A stretch of DNA of 58,145 nt from Roseospira navarrensis (GCF_009601025.1 NZ_WIVE01000023.1:1-58145); one strand, 5' to 3'; counted from the first letter of the stretch, positions 35,905 to 45,974 are shown. Notes: a model not told the origin generated them from the letters alone. A program made the numbers and translations.

Positions 35905-38379
35905 CTAGCGAGACTCGGCGCGGGCCTCGGTCATGATGTCGACCTGGTGCGGCAGCAGGAACCGATCAGCGTAGTCCCGCCAGACGCCCGAGCGCAGGAA
36001 CAGGTCGAACAGGTCGGGGTCGATGTGGTTCTCGTCGCGCATGGTCTGCATGATGGCCAGCGCCTCCGAGACGGTCTTGGGCTTCTTGTAGGGTCGGTCG
36101 GCGGCGGTCAGGGCCTCGAACACGTCCGCGATGGCCATGATCCGCGCCGGGATCGACATGGTGCCGGCCTTGAGGCCCCTTGGATAGCCGGTGCCGTCCA
36201 TCTTTTCGTGATGGCCGCCGGCGTATTCCGGCACCCGCCGCAGATGACGGGGCAGCGGCAGGCTTTCCAGCATGATGATGGTCTGCACGATGTGGTCGTT
36301 GACGCGGAACCGCTCCTCTTCGGTCAGCGTGCCGCGCCGGACCGATAGATTGTGCAACTCGCCATAATTGAACTGGACCTCCGGCGCGATCAGCGTGAAG
36401 CCGCGCGGATCGTTCTCGCGGATCGGCGGCGTGTTGTTGGGCCAGGGCACGATGTGTTCCGGCTTGTCGTCCAGCAGCCGTTCCTCGGCGGGTAGCGGCC
36501 GGCCGGGAATCCCATCGATGCGGTCGGACTCGCCGTGGGACAACCCCAGCCGGTCGTCGAAATGGCGCGTCCACGGACGCGCGCCGATCCGCCGCAGGCG
36601 CTCGATGCTCGCGTCGTCGAGGAACTCGCTGCCCACGTTGCAGGCGGCGACGAAAGCGAACTCTTCCAACAGGTCGGCCTGGGTCCGCTCCCGGGTCGCG
36701 GCCGCCGCCGCCGGATCGGCCCCGGCCAGCAGCGCGCGGCATTCGGCGATCTCGGCATCCCGCCACAGCACCTCGAAGCGGGTCCGGATCTCGTGAATGC
36801 GGTTGTAGATGGTTTCCAGCTTGGTGGCCTTGTCCACCACGTATTCCGGGCTGGTGACCTTGCCGCAGTCGTGCAGCCAGCTTGCGATGTGCAGTTCGTA
36901 CCACTCGTCCTCGGTCAGGTCGAAATCCCCGAACCGATCGGTATCGGCACAGGCCGCCTCGGTGAGCATCCGGGTGAGTTCCGGAACGCGCGAGCAGTGC
37001 CCGCCGGTGTAGGGCGACTTGGCGTCGATGGCGCTGGCGATCACCTCGATGAACGAGTTCAATAGCCGCCGCTGCGCATCCAGCAGCATCTGGTTTTCCA
37101 GCGCGATCCCGGCCTGGGCCGAGAGTGATTCGGCGATGGAAATGTCGTCCGAATGGAAGGGGACGGCCTGGCCGGTCTGCGAGTCCCGGGCGTTGATGAG
37201 CTTCAGGACACCGATGACATCCCCCCTTCGATTGCGCAGGGGCAGGACCACGACGGACTTGGTGCGATAGCCGTAGGCCGCGTCAAACGCGCGCGTGTTC
37301 CGGAACTCGAAGGCCTTGACGTCGTAGGCATCTTCCAGACTGACGACCGCACCCGTCAAAGCGACGTGGCAGGACAGCTTGCCGTGATTGGGCGCGCCGT
37401 CCGGATGATGCAACGGCAGCGATGGGAACAGCGATGCGTTGTCGTCGAACCGATCGAGCCGGACGCCCAGACTGTTGATGCTCAGGACGGCGAACTCCAG
37501 GCGGTCTTTTTCCTCATCCAGCAGGTGGAGCGTCCCGCCGTCCGCGTGGCAAAGCTCGGTCGCCGCGTTCAGGATGGTTTCCAGAAGCTGTTCGGGATTG
37601 CGCTCCGCGCCCATGCGGATGCCGAGGTCGATCAGGCGTGTGCGCACCCGCTCCAGGGCCACCCGGCGCATTTCCATCGCATTGAAGGCGCTCGTGAGCT
37701 CGCCGAGTTCGTCATCGGAGGTCTGCGGCACGAACCGGATCTTGCCGGGTCCGAAGGTCATCACCATCGCCCGGTGCAGGCGCTCCAGCGGCGCGAAGAT
37801 CAGACGTCGGGTCGTGATCTCCACCAGGATGATGAGCGCCAGCAGGCTGACCATGGTGCTGATGAGGTCCGTCACGAAGGCGCGCTGCACGGCCTCGATC
37901 ACCCGGCGATCATCGAACACGACCTGAAGCGTTCCGATATCGGAGAACGTCCCCCGATGCTTGAACAGGATGGGCACGGCCCGATACAGCGGGTCCGCTG
38001 GGTCGAGCCCGTCCACATCGCCAATCGCCGTCCATGTCTCCTGATGGGATCCCAGCACCCGCATGGCCAGCATGTCCGGATGCTGCCCCATGGCGCGGAC
38101 CAGCAGGTTGACTTGCGCGTCATCGTAGTGCCAGAGCGGACTGGCCAGGACCGGGGCCGCGGTTTTCACCAACGTGTCAAGGCGCTGGCGCAGGTCTTCG
38201 TTCGCCTCCTGGTACGTCCGCCACTCCAGCACCGCGAACAGGGACAGGAGGACCAGGAACAGAACGGGGACGATTCTCGCCAGAAGCTTGAACCGGAGAG
38301 ACCGCCCGCGCCGGCCCGACTCATCCTCGCCGATCGCGCCCGGGTAGGGGTCCTTCGCGGTGTGATCGGTCACGGTCAT
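35905..38379 (-). CDS. Second membrane HD-GYP phosphodiesterase (paralogue)
   Basis: An 824-residue paralogue of the protein at 32092-34542 with the same order: cytoplasmic basic start, helix (RIVPVLFLVLLSLFAVLEW), periplasmic domain, second helix (MVSLLALIILVEI), HAMP-like linker, GAF (ADGGTLHLLDEEKDRLEFA), HD (LHDCGKV) and HHEKMDGTGYP. The same large insertion is present between HD and GYP motifs. The catalytic halves are nearly identical in DNA: a 75-base identical run pairs 36554-36628 with 32744-32818. The periplasmic regions have diverged, so the ligand probably differs. ATG 38379 is chosen because a sensible cytoplasmic N-terminus begins there. No binding protein is coupled to this copy. 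Confidence 0.92.
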   Translation of the reverse strand: MTVTDHTAKDPYPGAIGEDESGRRGRSLRFKLLARIVPVLFLVLLSLFAVLEWRTYQEANEDLRQRLDTLVKTAAPVLASPLWHYDDAQVNLLVRAMGQHPDMLAMRVLGSHQETWTAIGDVDGLDPADPLYRAVPILFKHRGTFSDIGTLQVVFDDRRVIEAVQRAFVTDLISTMVSLLALIILVEITTRRLIFAPLERLHRAMVMTFGPGKIRFVPQTSDDELGELTSAFNAMEMRRVALERVRTRLIDLGIRMGAERNPEQLLETILNAATELCHADGGTLHLLDEEKDRLEFAVLSINSLGVRLDRFDDNASLFPSLPLHHPDGAPNHGKLSCHVALTGAVVSLEDAYDVKAFEFRNTRAFDAAYGYRTKSVVVLPLRNRRGDVIGVLKLINARDSQTGQAVPFHSDDISIAESLSAQAGIALENQMLLDAQRRLLNSFIEVIASAIDAKSPYTGGHCSRVPELTRMLTEAACADTDRFGDFDLTEDEWYELHIASWLHDCGKVTSPEYVVDKATKLETIYNRIHEIRTRFEVLWRDAEIAECRALLAGADPAAAAATRERTQADLLEEFAFVAACNVGSEFLDDASIERLRRIGARPWTRHFDDRLGLSHGESDRIDGIPGRPLPAEERLLDDKPEHIVPWPNNTPPIRENDPRGFTLIAPEVQFNYGELHNLSVRRGTLTEEERFRVNDHIVQTIIMLESLPLPRHLRRVPEYAGGHHEKMDGTGYPRGLKAGTMSIPARIMAIADVFEALTAADRPYKKPKTVSEALAIMQTMRDENHIDPDLFDLFLRSGVWRDYADRFLLPHQVDIMTEARAESR

Positions 38380-39163
38380 GAACGGGCCTCGCGTGGGAGG
38401 GCTGTGCTGTTGGCGGTCATCATCGTGTTTTCGCGGATCGGAACCGGGCGGTTGACCCGACCCGTTGGTCCATATGCTCCAGGTCGGGAACGCCCGGCGA
38501 ATCGGCCCACCGTCCTGGTCAGGTATGCGCCGCCGGTATCCCCTCTCCCGAGGCCCGCAGTGGTCGTAAACCGAACCCGTAAACAAAGGCATAAGCAAAC
38601 CGGACGGACGAACGCGGCGCTTCGCAAGACACCGTGCCGGTCAGATTTCATCCCGTCCGTCTCGCCTGGACCGGCGGGGACCGCGTGCCACGGCATGCTT
38701 TGCCGCGGCATCGCAGGGGCGGACAGGGCGGCACGGGCGGTGTTCCAGACCGTCGTCGAACCCCACAAAAACGACCCCGGCCGACGCGCCGACCCGCCGT
38801 CATCATCGCGCCAACCCGCGCCGCCAAACACCTGGGACCATGCGCCCATACAATGCCACGAAGCCGGATGAATTCCACCCCAGGGACGCCTGGATGCGGC
38901 GGTTTTTGAAGCGACACCTCATCCGTGCCGATGTTTGTCTTGCGAATACTACAATATCGTGCGAGAGGCGGTCGATGGTCCGGCCCTCGACCCGACCGGA
39001 TCGACCCCCTATCTTTCAGGGACGAGACACCGATGCGGCAGGTCGTCCCGCCATCACGCCGCAGGGTCCTCCGGGCGTCACACCGCTCCTGTCGCCCGGC
39101 CCGCAGACACCTCACCGGGACCGGGCCGAATCATATCGGGACCTGGGGATTGGGACCTGAGGA
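38380..39163. other. 784-base divergent intergenic region, no gene seen
   Basis: This separates the minus-strand HD-GYP gene from the plus-strand RND operon. No frame has protein-like sequence. Two GTTTACG units 13 bases apart (minus strand, 38565-38584) lie about 190 bases upstream of the HD-GYP start. An AT-rich patch at 38930-38960 (CGAATACTACAATATCG) is the best candidate location for the efflux promoter, about 200 bases before the adaptor gene. Neither shows a clean -35/-10 pair, so both are only suggestions. Confidence 0.4.
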
Positions 39164-40258
39164 ATGCACATCGCGTTGCAAGCCGTCGTGGCCGCCGCTG
39201 TTCTGGGCGGCGCCGCCCTCGCCTACCAGACCGCCGGTCCCTCGGGAACGGCTGGCGGCGACGGCCGCCCGTCCGGCATGGGGCGGGCGGCGGCCGGCCC
39301 CCGCGTGGTGGTCGAGCCGGTGGTGCTCGCGCCCGAGACCACGCGCCTGGACGCCGTGGGCACCGGCGCCGCGATCCGCTCGGCCACCCTGCATCCGGCG
39401 GCGGCGGGCGAGGTCGTGGCCCTGCGCTTCCGGGCCGACCAGCACGTGGCGGCCGGCGACGTCCTGCTGGAGCTGGACGCGCGGCGGGAGCGGCTGGCGC
39501 TCGACCTGGCCGAAGCCCGCGTGGACGAAGCCGAGACCCTGCTGAAGCGCTACCAGACGGCGGGACGGGGCGCCGTGCCGGACTCCACCGTGGACGAGGC
39601 CCGGACCGCCCTGGAGGCCGCCCGCATCGCCCGGCGCGAAGCCGAGGTGGCCCTTGCCGACCGGACCGTGACCGCGCCCTTCGTCGGGCATGTGGGCCTG
39701 TCCGACGTGGACGTGGGCGACCGCGTGACCCCGGACCAACCCATCACCACCCTGGACGACCGCCGCGCCCTGCTGGTGCGCTTCACCCTGCCGGAAACGG
39801 TGCTGGGCCGGGTCTCGGTGGACCAGCCGGTGGAAGTCACGCCGTGGGGTCCCGACAAGACGCCCCTGACCGGCCGGCTGGTGGACATCGGCAGCCGCGT
39901 GGATCCGGCCACCCGCACGGTTCCCCTGCGCGCCCGGGTCGGCAACGCGGACGACCGCCTGCGGCCGGGCATGAGCTTCGCCGTCGCCCTGGACCTGACC
40001 GGGCCCGCCCGCCCCCGCGTGCCGGAAATCGCCGTGCAATGGGGCGCCGAAGGCCCCTTCGTCTGGGTGGTGCGCGGCGGCACGGCGGACCGGGAGCCGG
40101 TCCGCATCGTGCAGCGCCAGGAGGGGGTGACCCTGGTCGAAGGCAATCTGGAGGACGGCGAGCCGGTGGTGGTCGAGGGCATCCAGCGCATGCGCCCCGG
40201 CATCGCCGTCACCCTGGCCGACCCGCCACGGGCGGCCGCCGCCGCTCCCGGCAGCTAG
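39164..40258 (+). CDS. RND efflux periplasmic adaptor (membrane fusion protein)
   Basis: A 364-residue adaptor of the HlyD/AcrA type. A short N-terminal hydrophobic segment (ALQAVVAAAVLGGAALAY) anchors or exports it. The lipoyl halves flank a short helical hairpin: AGEVVALRFRADQHVAAGDVLLELD and TVTAPFVGHVGLSDVDVGDRVTPDQPI. The beta-barrel follows with RTVPLRARVGNADDRLRPGMSFAV. TGAGGA precedes ATG 39164. It is the first gene of a three-gene pump operon with a 15-base gap to the RND permease. The short hairpin suggests the heavy-metal/multidrug MexH-like subgroup rather than an AcrA clone; the substrate is unknown. Confidence 0.92.
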   Translation: MHIALQAVVAAAVLGGAALAYQTAGPSGTAGGDGRPSGMGRAAAGPRVVVEPVVLAPETTRLDAVGTGAAIRSATLHPAAAGEVVALRFRADQHVAAGDVLLELDARRERLALDLAEARVDEAETLLKRYQTAGRGAVPDSTVDEARTALEAARIARREAEVALADRTVTAPFVGHVGLSDVDVGDRVTPDQPITTLDDRRALLVRFTLPETVLGRVSVDQPVEVTPWGPDKTPLTGRLVDIGSRVDPATRTVPLRARVGNADDRLRPGMSFAVALDLTGPARPRVPEIAVQWGAEGPFVWVVRGGTADREPVRIVQRQEGVTLVEGNLEDGEPVVVEGIQRMRPGIAVTLADPPRAAAAAPGS

Positions 40259-40273
40259 CGCCGGACGCCCGCC

Positions 40274-43200
40274 ATGACCCCGCCCCCGGACGCTGCCGCC
40301 ACCCGCGCCGACCTGCCCTCGCTGGCGATCCGCCGCCCGCTGCTGGTGCTGGTGCTCAACCTGCTCATCGCCGTGGCCGGGATCGCCGCCATCCTGGGCG
40401 TGGAGGTCCGGGAACTGCCCGACGTGGACCGGCCCATCGTCTCGGTCAACGGCGAGTTCCCCGGCGCCGCGCCGGAGACCATGGACGCCGAGGTGACCTC
40501 GGTGGTCGAGGCCGCAGTGGCCCGGGTGTCCGGGCTGCGCGCCCTGCGCTCCTCCAGCGAGGAGGGCAACTTCCGCATCCGCGCCGAGTTCCAACCCGGG
40601 GCGGATCTGGAGGCGGCCGCCGCCGACGTCCGGGAGGCCGTCAGCCGGGTGGAGCGCCAGGTGCCGGAGGGCGTGGAGCGCGTCACGGTGGTCAAGGCCG
40701 ATGCCGACGCGCAGCCGGTCCTGCGGCTCGCCGTGTCCAGCGACATGTTGGGCGAAGCGGCGCTGACCCGCGTGGTCGAAACCGATGTGGTGCCCGCCCT
40801 GGTGTCCGTGCCGGGGGTGGCGGACGTGTCCGTCTACGGCGACCGGGCGCGCGAATTGCGCGTGGTGGTCGATCCCCTGCGGCTGGCCGCGCACGGCCTG
40901 TCCGTCACCGATGTGGCGGCGGTGCTGCGCACGGCCCCCCTGGATGTGCCCGCCGGCAGCTTCAGGTCCGCCGACATGGACCTGATCGTGCGCGCCGACG
41001 CCCGGGTGACGAGTCCCGGCGACATCGAAGCCCTGGTCATCCGGGACGGCGTGCGCGTCGGCAATGTGGCCGAGGTGTGGTTCGGGCCGGAGGAAGCCAC
41101 CAGCGTCTTCCGGCTCAACGGCCGGCAGGTGATCGGCCTGGGCATCATCCGGCAGGCCCGGTCCAACACCATCGCCATTTCGGACGGGGTGCGGGCGGCG
41201 GTGGAGCGGCTGAACGCCCGCATGGACACCGTATCGATCCAGGTGACGTCGGACGACGCGGTGTTCATCAAGGGCTCGGTGCGGGAGGTGCTGACGACCC
41301 TCGCCCTGGCCGTGGCCATCGTGGTCCTGACGTTGTGGGTGTTCATGGGCTCGTTCCGGACCACCCTGATCCCGGCCGTCAGCATCCCCATCGCGCTGGT
41401 GGGCACGGTCTCGGCCATCTGGCTGCTGGGGTTCTCCATCAACATCCTGACCCTGCTCGCGCTGGTGCTGGCGACCGGGATGATCGTGGACGATTCCATT
41501 GTCGTGCTGGAGAACGTGCAGCGCCGCAAGGCCCAGGGGCTGGGCCGGCGCGCCGCCGCCGTGCTGGGCACGCGTCAGGTGTTCTTCGCCGTGGTGGCGA
41601 CGACGGCCACGCTGGTGTCCGTGTTCGTGCCGATCTCGTTCCTGCCCGGCATGACCGGCCGGCTATTCGAGGAGTTCGGCTACGTCCTCGCCATCGCGGT
41701 CGCCATCTCGTCGTTCGTGGCGCTGTCGCTGGTGCCCGCGCTGGCCGCCCGCCTGCCGGACGCCAAACCCGGCCAGGGTCGCCGCCTGCTGGCGCGGCCG
41801 GGCCGCGCCTTGGCCCACCTGTACGAGCGCACCCTGGGCTGGGTGCTGGCCGCCCCCCTGCCCGTTCTCGCGCTGGTGGCGGTGTTCGGGGGGCTGGGCT
41901 GGGTGCTCTACCAGGACCTGGACCGCCGGTTGATGCCCACCGAAGACCGGGGCGTGCTGTTCATCTCCGCCAGCGGGCCGGACGGAGCCAACCTGTCCTA
42001 TACCGCCCGGCAGGCGGACCGGATCGAGGCCATCCTGGCCCCGTTCATCGAGTCCGGCGAGATCCGCGACGCCCTGACCATCGTGGGCCGCTGGGACCCG
42101 AACAGAGTGTTCGTGATCGCCCCCCTCGCCCCCTGGTCGGAGCGCACCCGCAGCCAGCAGGCCATCATGAGCGACCTGCGGGGGCCGCTGTCCGACCTGA
42201 CCGGCGTGCGGGCCGGAGTCTTCGGGTCCAACTCGCTGGGCCTGCGCGGCCAGCGCGGCGGTCTGGACGTGGCCCTGATCGGCAACGACTACGGCGACCT
42301 GTACGAGGCCGCGAAGGCGCTCGCCGCCGCCATCGAGGATCGGGCCGAGACGCTGTCGGACCCGGACATCTCCTACCAGCCGACCCAGCCCGAACTGTCG
42401 ATCCGGCTCGACCGACGGGCCGCCTCCGACCTGGGCATCCCCCTCGATGCGCTGGCCGACACCCTGCGCGCCATGATCGACGGCACCACCATCGCCGATC
42501 TGAGCCTGAACGACGAGTCGATCCCCATCGTGCTGGAGTCCCGCACGGGGGCCATTAACGACCCGGGCGATCTCGCCAACCTGCATGTGCGCGCCGAGAG
42601 CGGCGCCCTGATCCCCCTGTCCGGCCTGATCGACCTGCGGGAAGAGGGCGTGCCGGCCGAGCTGGACCGACGCGGACAGCGCCGCTCCATCGACATGGAT
42701 GCCGCGATTGCGCCGGGCGTTCCCCTCGCCGATGCGCTGGCCGAGATCCGCGCCCTGGCGGACGACGTGCTGCCCGCCGACGTGGAACTGATTCCCGTGG
42801 GCGAGGCGGAGGCGCTGGAGGAGACCGGCCGCGATGTCGCCCTGACCTATGCCCTGGCCCTGCTGGTCGTGTTCCTGGTGCTGTCGGCCCAGTTCGAGAG
42901 CGTCGTCTCCGCCCTGGTGGTCATGACCACGGTGCCGTTCGGGCTCGCCGCCGCCGTCATGGCCCTGTCCCTGACCGGCACCTCGCTCAACATCTATTCC
43001 CAGATCGGGTTCGTCATGCTCATCGGCCTGATGGCCAAGAACGGCATCCTGCTGGTGGAGTTCGCCGACCAGTTGCGCGACCGGGGCCTGTCGGTGCGCG
43101 ACGCGGTAACCACGGCGGCGTCGGTGCGGCTGCGGCCCATCGTCATGACCATGGTGTCCACCGTGCTGGGCGGGCTGCCCTTGATCCTGAGCACCGGCCC

Positions 43201-43408
43201 GGGGGCCGAGGCCCGTAGCGCCATCGGCTGGGTGGTGTTCGGCGGCCTGGGACTGGCGGCGGTCATCACGTTGTACCTGACGCCGCTCGCCTATCTGGGC
43301 CTCGCCCGGCTGGTGAAGCCCCGCGCGGCCGAGGGCGCGCGCCTGGAGACCGAGCTGGCCCACGCCGCCACCATCCCCGATCGCGGCGAGGAGGTCCGGC
43401 CCGAATGA
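40274..43408 (+). CDS. RND-family efflux pump, inner-membrane permease
   Basis: A 1044-residue proton-driven pump of the AcrB/MexF type (hydrophobe/amphiphile efflux). It opens with PSLAIRRPLLVLVLNLLIAVAGIAAI (first helix) and the periplasmic VRELPDVDRPIVSVNGEFPGAAPETMD. The proton-relay helix carries Asp406-Asp407 (TGMIVDDSIVVLENVQRRK). The second half shows PTEDRGVLFISASGPDGANL, VVFLVLSAQFESVVSALVVM and GLMAKNGILLVEFADQLRDRG. The length and duplicated 12-helix pattern are standard. The outer-membrane gene overlaps its stop by ATGA. Confidence 0.96.
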   Translation: MTPPPDAAATRADLPSLAIRRPLLVLVLNLLIAVAGIAAILGVEVRELPDVDRPIVSVNGEFPGAAPETMDAEVTSVVEAAVARVSGLRALRSSSEEGNFRIRAEFQPGADLEAAAADVREAVSRVERQVPEGVERVTVVKADADAQPVLRLAVSSDMLGEAALTRVVETDVVPALVSVPGVADVSVYGDRARELRVVVDPLRLAAHGLSVTDVAAVLRTAPLDVPAGSFRSADMDLIVRADARVTSPGDIEALVIRDGVRVGNVAEVWFGPEEATSVFRLNGRQVIGLGIIRQARSNTIAISDGVRAAVERLNARMDTVSIQVTSDDAVFIKGSVREVLTTLALAVAIVVLTLWVFMGSFRTTLIPAVSIPIALVGTVSAIWLLGFSINILTLLALVLATGMIVDDSIVVLENVQRRKAQGLGRRAAAVLGTRQVFFAVVATTATLVSVFVPISFLPGMTGRLFEEFGYVLAIAVAISSFVALSLVPALAARLPDAKPGQGRRLLARPGRALAHLYERTLGWVLAAPLPVLALVAVFGGLGWVLYQDLDRRLMPTEDRGVLFISASGPDGANLSYTARQADRIEAILAPFIESGEIRDALTIVGRWDPNRVFVIAPLAPWSERTRSQQAIMSDLRGPLSDLTGVRAGVFGSNSLGLRGQRGGLDVALIGNDYGDLYEAAKALAAAIEDRAETLSDPDISYQPTQPELSIRLDRRAASDLGIPLDALADTLRAMIDGTTIADLSLNDESIPIVLESRTGAINDPGDLANLHVRAESGALIPLSGLIDLREEGVPAELDRRGQRRSIDMDAAIAPGVPLADALAEIRALADDVLPADVELIPVGEAEALEETGRDVALTYALALLVVFLVLSAQFESVVSALVVMTTVPFGLAAAVMALSLTGTSLNIYSQIGFVMLIGLMAKNGILLVEFADQLRDRGLSVRDAVTTAASVRLRPIVMTMVSTVLGGLPLILSTGPGAEARSAIGWVVFGGLGLAAVITLYLTPLAYLGLARLVKPRAAEGARLETELAHAATIPDRGEEVRPE

Positions 43409-44832
43409 GACCCACCCCCTGGCTCACCCTGCCCGCCGCCCTGCTGCTGACCGGCTGCCTCGCCACCGTCGGGCCGGACTACGAGGCCCCCGCGCTGGAG
43501 ACCCCGGCGGCCTACCGGACCCCGCTCGCCCTGCCGGCGGGGGCGGCGGACCATGCCCGCTGGTGGCGCGGCTTCGGCGATCCGGCCCTGAACGCGCTCG
43601 TGGCTCGGGCGCTCGCCGGCAACCTGGATATCGCCGCCGCCCGCGCCCGCCTGAAGGAGGCCCGCGCCCAGGTCGGGGCCGAAGACGCCGCCCTGTCTCC
43701 CTCGCTGGATGCCAACGCCGGCGCCGGGGCCGACGCCGCGCTGGCCCGCGATCCGTCACGGGACGAAGACACCCTCTCCGGGTCGGCCGACGCCGGGCTG
43801 TCCTTCGGCTGGACGCCGGACCTGTTCGGCGGCCAGCGCCGCGCCGTCGAGGCGGCCGAGGCCGAAGCCCGCCGCCGCGCCCTGCTGCGCGACGACCTGC
43901 GCCGACAGGTCGCCGCCGACGTGGTGCGCCGCTATCTGGATCTCGCCCGCGACCGGGCCAGCCTGGACCTTGTCACGGCCTCGATGGACCTGCAGGCCCA
44001 AACGCTGGGGCTGGTGCGGCGGCGCTACGCCGCCGGGCTCGCCGCCGCCCTGGATGTCAGCCGCGCCGAAGCACAGGTGGCCTCGACCCGGGCGCGGCGC
44101 GGCCCGCTGCGGGCCGGCATGGCGGAGGCCACGGCGGCGCTGGGCGTGCTGACGGGCGGCATGCAGACGGTCAACGCGGCGGAAACGGCACCCGCCGCCC
44201 TGCCCGCCTTCGCGGGTGGGCCGGACATCGGGCTGCCGCGCGACCTGCTGCGGGCCCGGCCGGACGTGCGGGCGGCCGAGGCGGACCTTGCGCGCGCGAC
44301 CGCCGCGATCGGGGTGGCGGAGGCCGCGCTCTATCCCCGCCTGTCCCTGCCGGGCACGCTCAGCCTGTCCACGGCCGGGCTCGGGACCGGCGACGTGGTG
44401 CGCTCGGTGATCGGCACCCTGGCCGCGAGCCTGGACATTCCGCTGTTCGACGGCGGTGCCCGGCGGGCGGAGATCGCCGCCGCCGAGGCCCGCGCCCAGG
44501 AGGCGCTGATCGTCTACCGGGCCACCCTGCTGGATGCGGTGGCGGAGGTGGAAACCGCCCTGGCCGCGCTCGAAGCCGCCCGCGAGCGCGCGGCCGATCT
44601 GCGGGCCGCCGCCGCCGCCAGCGAAGCCGCCGTGGCGCAGGCCCGCGACCTGTATGCGCAGGGGCTGGTGGGGTTCCTGGACGTGCTGGATGCCGAACGG
44701 ACCCTGCTCGACACCCGTCAGGCGCTATTGGATGCCGAAACCGACGTGGCCCGGGCCATCGCCGACCTGTACGCGGCGGCCGGCGCGCCCGTCTCCGAGG
44801 GCGGCGACGGCGCGAGCGGCGGCGGGGTGTGA
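43405..44832 (+). CDS. NodT-type outer-membrane efflux lipoprotein
   Basis: A 475-residue TolC-family outer-membrane factor. The signal peptide ends in the lipobox LLTGC with acylated Cys18, followed by LATVGPDYEAPALETPAAYR, the classic NodT/OprM beginning. Two homologous OEP repeats follow (ALAGNLDIAAARARLKEARAQV and PDVRAAEADLARATAAIGVAEAALYPRLSL), and LYAQGLVGFLDVLDAERTLLDTRQ is typical of the C-terminal half. The ATGA overlap with the permease implies translational coupling and a complete tripartite pump from one operon. A terminator follows. Confidence 0.94.
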   Translation: MRPTPWLTLPAALLLTGCLATVGPDYEAPALETPAAYRTPLALPAGAADHARWWRGFGDPALNALVARALAGNLDIAAARARLKEARAQVGAEDAALSPSLDANAGAGADAALARDPSRDEDTLSGSADAGLSFGWTPDLFGGQRRAVEAAEAEARRRALLRDDLRRQVAADVVRRYLDLARDRASLDLVTASMDLQAQTLGLVRRRYAAGLAAALDVSRAEAQVASTRARRGPLRAGMAEATAALGVLTGGMQTVNAAETAPAALPAFAGGPDIGLPRDLLRARPDVRAAEADLARATAAIGVAEAALYPRLSLPGTLSLSTAGLGTGDVVRSVIGTLAASLDIPLFDGGARRAEIAAAEARAQEALIVYRATLLDAVAEVETALAALEAARERAADLRAAAAASEAAVAQARDLYAQGLVGFLDVLDAERTLLDTRQALLDAETDVARAIADLYAAAGAPVSEGGDGASGGGV

Positions 44833-44845
44833 TCCTCACGCCGCA

Positions 44846-44875
44846 CGGACGGGGTTGCAGCCCCGTCCGGACCGT
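44846..44875 (+). terminator. Terminator of the RND efflux operon
   Basis: CGGACGGGG (44846-44854) and CCCCGTCCG (44861-44869) form a 9-bp stem with a TTGCAG loop, followed by GACCGTTTC, 13 bases after the nodT-like stop. The T-run is short, so it may be only partly Rho-independent. Confidence 0.6.
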
Positions 44876-44968
44876 TTCTCCATGCGAAAGGGATGAACGG
44901 GGTCCTGGCGGGAGTCCAACGCCCGCCCGGCCTTGTGGCTCGAAGACAGACCCGCCTCACAACGGCGA

Positions 44969-44993
44969 AGGGGCGCCCCGTCGGGACGCCCCT
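44969..44993 (-). terminator. Candidate terminator of choX
   Basis: AGGGGCG and CGCCCCT pair, and an inner CCCG/CGGG extends the stem with one mismatch. On the minus strand it begins 31 bases after the choX stop and is followed by TTCGCC, so the T-tract is weak. Confidence 0.5.
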
Positions 44994-45023
44994 CGCTTGC
45001 ATGGCCGGTCGGATGGGTCGGGA

Positions 45024-45974
45024 TCACTCCACCCCGAGTTCGGCCTTGACCGCCGGCAGGCCGGGTTCGCCCTCGACGGTTGTCACGCCGTCCAGCCACG
45101 CATCCAGCAGGCCCGGGTTGGCCTTCAGGAACTTGGTGGCGGCGGACCCGGCGGATTCCCCGTGGTCCAGAATGGCGGCCATGAGGATGTTCTCCATCTC
45201 GACGGAGAATTCCAGGTTGTTCAGGAAGGACCCCAGATTGGGGCAGTCCTCCGACAGCCCGGCGCGGGTCAGCGTGTACACGGTCGCGCCGCCCTGGTTG
45301 GGCCCGAAGTAATCGTCGCCGCCGGTCAGGTAGACCAGATCCATCTTGGTGTTCATCGGGTGCGGCGCCCAGCCCAGGAAGGCGATCCACTCGCCGGACT
45401 CGAACGCCCCGGCCGCCTGCAGCAGCATGCCGGCCTCGGAGCTTTCCACCAGATCCCAGTCGCCCAGGCCGAAGGCATCGGCGTCGATCATGTCCTGGAT
45501 CAGCAGGTTGCCGTCGTTGCCGGACTCGATGCCGTAGATCTTGCCGCCGAACTTGTCCTTGTGGGCGTCCAGGTCGGCCATATCGGTGACCCCCGCATCG
45601 GCCGCGTACTGGGGCACCACCAGGGTGTACTTCGCGCCTTGCAGGTTGGCGCGGATCTGCTCGACGCTGCCGTTCTCCAGGCGCTCGGTCACCATGCCGG
45701 CCATGGAGGGCATCCAAAGGCCCAGGAACACGTCGATGTCGCCCTGTTCCAGGCCGACGAAGGTGATCGGCACGCTCGTCACGTTCACGTCCGTGCTGTA
45801 GCCGAGCGCATCGAGCACCGTCGTCGCCACGCCCGTGGTGGCCTGGATGTCGGTCCAACCCACTTCGGCCAGACTCACGGACCGGCAGGACTCGGACACC
45901 TCGGCCAGCGCCGGGGTGGCGGCCATCGCGCCCAGCGCGGCCGCGCCGGCAAGAGTGGTCCTGATGGGGGTCAT
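45024..45974 (-). CDS. choX: Choline-binding periplasmic protein (ChoX/OpuAC type)
   Basis: A 316-residue glycine-betaine/choline ABC-type binding protein. The signal peptide MTPIRTTLAGAAALGAMAATPALA is followed by ESCRSVSLAEVGWTDIQATTGVATTVL, the opening of ChoX-like proteins. Aromatic residues in VFLGLWMPSM, GWAPHPMNTKMDLVYL and GGATVYTL would form the quaternary-ammonium cage. GAGGGAG lies before ATG 45974. It follows betA on the same strand, 74 bases after that gene's stop, with a hairpin between. The usual choW/choV permease and ATPase genes are absent, so its transporter partners must be elsewhere. Choline rather than betaine is inferred from the bet context. Confidence 0.88.
   Translation of the reverse strand: MTPIRTTLAGAAALGAMAATPALAEVSESCRSVSLAEVGWTDIQATTGVATTVLDALGYSTDVNVTSVPITFVGLEQGDIDVFLGLWMPSMAGMVTERLENGSVEQIRANLQGAKYTLVVPQYAADAGVTDMADLDAHKDKFGGKIYGIESGNDGNLLIQDMIDADAFGLGDWDLVESSEAGMLLQAAGAFESGEWIAFLGWAPHPMNTKMDLVYLTGGDDYFGPNQGGATVYTLTRAGLSEDCPNLGSFLNNLEFSVEMENILMAAILDHGESAGSAATKFLKANPGLLDAWLDGVTTVEGEPGLPAVKAELGVE

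Noticed and set aside
38434-38462. GGAAC-N18-CGTT on the plus strand
   Set aside because: The spacer is longer than consensus, and the nearest gene in that direction is about 700 bases away.
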